NCBI GenBank assembly: GCA_024231955.1
Contig: JAAEPZ010000764.1
Span: 372,001 to 436,000, forward strand
Direction: 5' to 3'
Source of the DNA: a bacterium
GTDB taxonomy: Bacteria; Krumholzibacteriota; Krumholzibacteriia; JACNKJ01
Length of the DNA stretch: 64,000 nucleotides
Part shown: positions 61,196 to 64,000 of the stretch, in pieces
Numbering within the stretch: position 1 is the first letter of the stretch
Layout: every line of letters begins with the position of its first letter
Position numbers and translations under genes: made by a program
The notes under the pieces: model-generated
Seen by the model: the letters and a program-made list of their open reading frames with translations, nothing else
What the model was told of the DNA's origin: nothing
Databases searched by the model: none

Positions 61196-62221
61196 ATGAT
61201 CACACTGGGAGTTATAGGAACCGGTTATTGGGGACCCAATCTGGTTCGGAACTTCATCAATCAACCCAATGCGACAGTCTCCGCTATCAGCGATCTATCG
61301 CGCGACCGGCTGCAGCACATGTCCAGTCTTTATCCCCATCTGAAAACGACACAGGATTATCGTGAGCTGATCGACGATCCGGGCATAGACGCCATCGTCA
61401 TCGCCACTCCCGTCCGCGCCCACTTCAAGCTGGCCAAAGAGGCTCTGGAAGCCGGCAAGCACGTCTTCCTTGAGAAGCCCTTGACCGACAGTTCCGAGGA
61501 CAGTCTCGCTCTGGTCAATCTTGCCAAGCAGAACAATCTCGTCGGTATGGTGGGGCACACGTTCCTTTACTCGCCTTCGGTTCTGAAGATCAAGGAACTT
61601 CTGGACGCCGGTGATCTTGGTGATATCCATTACGTAAGCACGACGCGCGTGAACCTGGGCCTTTTCCAGGACGACATCAACGTCGTTTGGGATCTTGCGC
61701 CCCACGACATCTCCATATTCAATCTGCTGCTCAACTCGGTCCCGGAAAAAGTGCACGCCGTCGGGCACAGTTACATCCAGCCTGATATCGAGGATGTCGG
61801 CTTTCTGACCTTCTCCTATCCGGGCGGACGCCTGGCCCACATCCATGTGAGCTGGCTCGATCCCAACAAGATCCGCAAGACAACGCTTGTCGGCTCGAAG
61901 AAGATGCTGGTTTACGATGATTGCTCGAATCTCGAGAAAATCCGCGTCTATGACAAAGGTGTCGACGTACATCGTCACTACGACACGTTCGGCGAGTTCC
62001 AGCTGGCCTATCGCTTCGGCGATATCCACATCCCCAAGCTGCAGGACGGCGAGCCCCTGAAGGCTGAGACAGCTCACTTCCTGGAGTGCATCACGGACAA
62101 TGTGGAATGTCGTTCCAGTTTCGCCCACGGTCACCAGGTGGTCAAGGCGCTTGAAACGGCTTGCGAATCGATCCGCTGCGGTGGACGTGAAATTGCCATC
62201 GACTACAAGCTGGATCAATAG
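61196..62221 (+). CDS. Gfo/Idh/MocA oxidoreductase, WlbA/WbpB-like
   Basis: A 341-residue NAD-dependent sugar oxidoreductase. LGVIGTGYWGPNLVRNF (Rossmann), DAIVIATPVRAHFKLAKEALEAGKHVFLEKPLT with catalytic Lys, VGHTFLYSP, VWDLAPHDISIFNLLL. Resembles UDP-GlcNAcA 3-dehydrogenases WlbA/WbpB. The ATG at 61196 has GGAGG six bases upstream. An acetyltransferase follows 12 bases later, supporting an amino-sugar pathway. Confidence 0.9.
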   Translation: MITLGVIGTGYWGPNLVRNFINQPNATVSAISDLSRDRLQHMSSLYPHLKTTQDYRELIDDPGIDAIVIATPVRAHFKLAKEALEAGKHVFLEKPLTDSSEDSLALVNLAKQNNLVGMVGHTFLYSPSVLKIKELLDAGDLGDIHYVSTTRVNLGLFQDDINVVWDLAPHDISIFNLLLNSVPEKVHAVGHSYIQPDIEDVGFLTFSYPGGRLAHIHVSWLDPNKIRKTTLVGSKKMLVYDDCSNLEKIRVYDKGVDVHRHYDTFGEFQLAYRFGDIHIPKLQDGEPLKAETAHFLECITDNVECRSSFAHGHQVVKALETACESIRCGGREIAIDYKLDQ

Positions 62222-62233
62222 AGGGGGGATCAT

Positions 62234-62872
62234 TTGGCGAAGATTGAGATCCCGGACTATGTGACCTTGACCGATCCCCGCAATATCGATGCGGGCGTGC
62301 TGGTCGGCTACAAAACCGGACGTCGCAACGTGCCTCTCGAATTGATGATCGGGGCGGGTGCAAATCTCCGCTCAGGGACAGTGATCTACCAGGGCTGCAC
62401 AATCGGCTCGGGATTGGAGACCGGTCACAATGTGGTGATCCGGGAGGAGAATGAGATCGGCGATGATTTCGCTGTCTGGAACAACACCGTCATAGATTAC
62501 GGGTGCAGGATCGGCAACGGCGTGAAGATTCACGCCAACGGTTACATTGCCCAGTTCACGGAAATCCATGACAATGTATTCTTGGCCCCCGGAGTGACGA
62601 TCGCCAACGACATGCACCCCGGCTGCCCGCAGTCGGCGGAGTGCATGCGCGGTCCGATCATCGAGGAGGGCGTTCATATCGGTGTCAATGTAACCCTGCT
62701 GCCCATGATCCGGATCGGAGCCGGAGCGTTGATCGGCAGTGGTGCGGTGGTTACACGCGATGTGGCTCCGCGGACAGTGGTCTTTGGCAATCCGGCCCGG
62801 GAAACCAAGTCGATCTATGAACTCAAATGCGTTACGGACAGGCGTGAGCGCCCGTTCGATCCGCCATCCTGA
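62234..62872 (+). CDS. Left-handed beta-helix sugar N-acetyltransferase, WlbB/WbpD-like
   Basis: A 212-residue hexapeptide-repeat acetyltransferase (IGAGANLRSGTVIYQGCTIG, NNTVIDYGCRIGNGVKIHANGYIAQF, EEGVHIGVNVTLLPMIRIGAGALIGSGAVV, FGNPAR at the end). It lacks an N-terminal Rossmann region, like WlbB. Likely acetylates a 3-amino sugar made by the aminotransferase. TTG start preceded by GAGGGGGG. Confidence 0.9.
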   Translation: MAKIEIPDYVTLTDPRNIDAGVLVGYKTGRRNVPLELMIGAGANLRSGTVIYQGCTIGSGLETGHNVVIREENEIGDDFAVWNNTVIDYGCRIGNGVKIHANGYIAQFTEIHDNVFLAPGVTIANDMHPGCPQSAECMRGPIIEEGVHIGVNVTLLPMIRIGAGALIGSGAVVTRDVAPRTVVFGNPARETKSIYELKCVTDRRERPFDPPS

Positions 62873-63971
62873 TTTCGTGTGTAAAGCGGGCGGCATACTC
62901 GTCCTGGCTTCAACGCTCAAAGTAGGCGGGGGTGAACTGGTTCTCTCCCGCCTCTTGCTTGAGTTGCAGGAACAGGGTCTGGGCCTGACTCTCCTGACTC
63001 TCAAAGAGGCCGGGCCGGTCGGAGATGAACTGGCCAGACAGTGTACCGTGATTTCGATGGGGCTGCGCAGTACGCGTAGCCCCTCTGTTTTATGGCATCT
63101 GCTCAAGGTGCTGCGCTCCGGCAACTATCGCCTCGTCTATATCCAGGATCACCATGACTGCCTGTTCTGGGGGCGCCTTGCCGCTGCCCTCGCCGGGTTC
63201 ATCCCCACGGTCTCTCCCGTCCACAACTCGGCTCAGGGCGATCTCAGAGCATTCCGGTTGTATAATCGTCTGTTGCTTGGCTTGAGTCCCAATCTGGTGA
63301 CGTTGGGGCCGTGGCAGGAGGAGGCTCTGCGACGTCGAGAGTGCCTGCCGGAGGGCTTCTGGCAGACCATTCCCAACCCGGTCGACCTGGCCCCGGTCGG
63401 GGAGCAGGTTAATCTGAAGACGGCAGCCCGTGAACGACTGGTGATCGGAGCGGTCGCAGCCCTGCGACCGGAGAAGCGGCATGATCTGATGCTCGAGTTG
63501 GTAGCCGTCTTGGGCCGTAGCCGTCCACTTGAGTTGTGGCTGATCGGTGACGGCGAGATGCGCGAGATTCTGACAAAGCAATGTGACGCACTGGGGATCA
63601 GCGACTCCGTTCATTTCCTGGGCAGGCGAGATGATGTAGCGGACCTGCTGCCCCGACTGGATCTTTTCCTCCTCACCAGCAGCGAAGAGGCTCTTCCCCT
63701 GTGCATACTGGAGGCAATCGCGGCAGCTGTCCCGGTTGCGGCAACTCCCCGGGGCGCCATTCCGGATCTTCTGGCCCAGGGACGTCGCGGTCTGCTTTTC
63801 AGCGGAGAGGATCCCTCCGCCTGGGCCAGACAGTTGGACATCTATCTGGCCAATCTGCCCAGTCCGGAGGAGCTTGCCGCCTGGGGACGGGAGATCGTCG
63901 CTGCGCACACGCCGGCGAAATTCACATCCAGCTATCTTGAACTGCTTGGCTACCTCGGGGGGGAGCGATGA
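62844..63971 (+). CDS. GT4-family glycosyltransferase
   Basis: About 375 residues. GILVLASTLKVGGGELVLSRLL at the N-terminus; AAVAALRPEKRHDLMLELVA-type start of the C-terminal domain (IGAVAALRPEKRHDL) and LLTSSEEALPLCILEAIAAAVPVAATPRGAIPDL. The start is unsure: GTG 62844 has a weak GGA upstream and overlaps the acetyltransferase; GTG 62877 lies just after its stop. The stop overlaps the next ATG. Confidence 0.85.
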   Translation: MSARSIRHPDFVCKAGGILVLASTLKVGGGELVLSRLLLELQEQGLGLTLLTLKEAGPVGDELARQCTVISMGLRSTRSPSVLWHLLKVLRSGNYRLVYIQDHHDCLFWGRLAAALAGFIPTVSPVHNSAQGDLRAFRLYNRLLLGLSPNLVTLGPWQEEALRRRECLPEGFWQTIPNPVDLAPVGEQVNLKTAARERLVIGAVAALRPEKRHDLMLELVAVLGRSRPLELWLIGDGEMREILTKQCDALGISDSVHFLGRRDDVADLLPRLDLFLLTSSEEALPLCILEAIAAAVPVAATPRGAIPDLLAQGRRGLLFSGEDPSAWARQLDIYLANLPSPEELAAWGREIVAAHTPAKFTSSYLELLGYLGGER

Positions 63972-64000
63972 AGATTCTGCAGGTGAACAAATTCCTCTAC
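63968..64000 (+). CDS. Start of a further glycosyltransferase gene (partial)
   Basis: Only 11 codons are visible (MKILQVNKFLY), running off the window end. This opening is typical of GT4 enzymes (MKILQVNKFYYPRGG). ATG overlaps the previous TGA (ATGA). Confidence 0.6.
   Translation, partial: MKILQVNKFLY

Overview
The window is a gene-dense (about 95% coding), moderately GC-rich stretch of a bacterial chromosome with many 1-8 bp overlaps between neighbouring genes (TGATG, ATGA and GTGA junctions). It comes from a diderm that makes lipopolysaccharide: it has BamA, BamD, Skp, LolC/D, LpxD, LpxC, LpxA, LpxB, LpxK, heptosyltransferase-type genes and a Wza/Wzz-type exopolysaccharide locus. It also carries traits best known from Firmicutes (mcsA-mcsB-clpC, bacillithiol genes bshC-bshB-bshA). 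The LpxC-FabZ fusion, bacillithiol, MEMO and Minf_1886 family genes together suggest the FCB superphylum or a related uncultured lineage (Krumholzibacteria-, Eisenbacteria- or Zixibacteria-like). This placement is an inference, because the window contains no rRNA gene.

Layout. 1-8.9 kb: ftsK end, rimO, an envelope group (unknown exported protein, TPR lipoprotein, bamD), nadD, polA, coaE. 8.9-10.8 kb, minus strand: a DUF1932 dehydrogenase and a GNAT enzyme. 11.0-20.1 kb: prfB (with the classic +1 frameshift), yjbQ, lysS, lolC, lolD, mcsA, mcsB, clpC, closed by an intrinsic terminator. 20.1-30.9 kb: bamA, skp, lpxD, lpxC-fabZ, lpxA, then (after an inverted B3/B4-domain gene) a Gfo/Idh/MocA oxidoreductase, lpxB, a DUF374 acyltransferase and lpxK. 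30.9-31.5 kb: a lipoprotein on the minus strand. 31.7-37.9 kb: nadB, MEMO, a SAM methyltransferase, bshC, bshB1, bshA. 37.9-41.1 kb: a Minf_1886 protein, adenosine deaminase, an exported cupin, DUF72. 41.2-47.6 kb: nucleotide-sugar and LPS-core genes (rmlA, rmlB, three GT9 proteins, gmhB, DUF3108). 47.6-64 kb: an exopolysaccharide locus. On the minus strand this holds a GT4, an ExeA-like ATPase and a small companion. On the plus strand it holds an aminotransferase, two initiating sugar transferases, GT39, Wza-like, Wzz-like, a BY-kinase-like ATPase, an O-antigen ligase-like protein, GT4 enzymes and an amino-sugar oxidoreductase/acetyltransferase pair.

The most notable points are these. (1) The McsB homologue has lost nearly all known catalytic and phosphoarginine-sensing residues, while McsA and ClpC look intact. 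(2) A methyltransferase is translationally coupled to the bacillithiol operon, a candidate for N-methyl-bacillithiol synthesis. (3) The two paralogous sugar-transferase genes, 8 kb apart, share two conserved leader blocks. (4) The BY-kinase-like ATPase has a destroyed Walker A and Walker B. (5) Both intrinsic terminators overlap or abut a sigma70-like promoter of the next gene. No tRNA, rRNA, CRISPR array, insertion sequence or phage gene was recognised. No gap exceeds about 260 bp.
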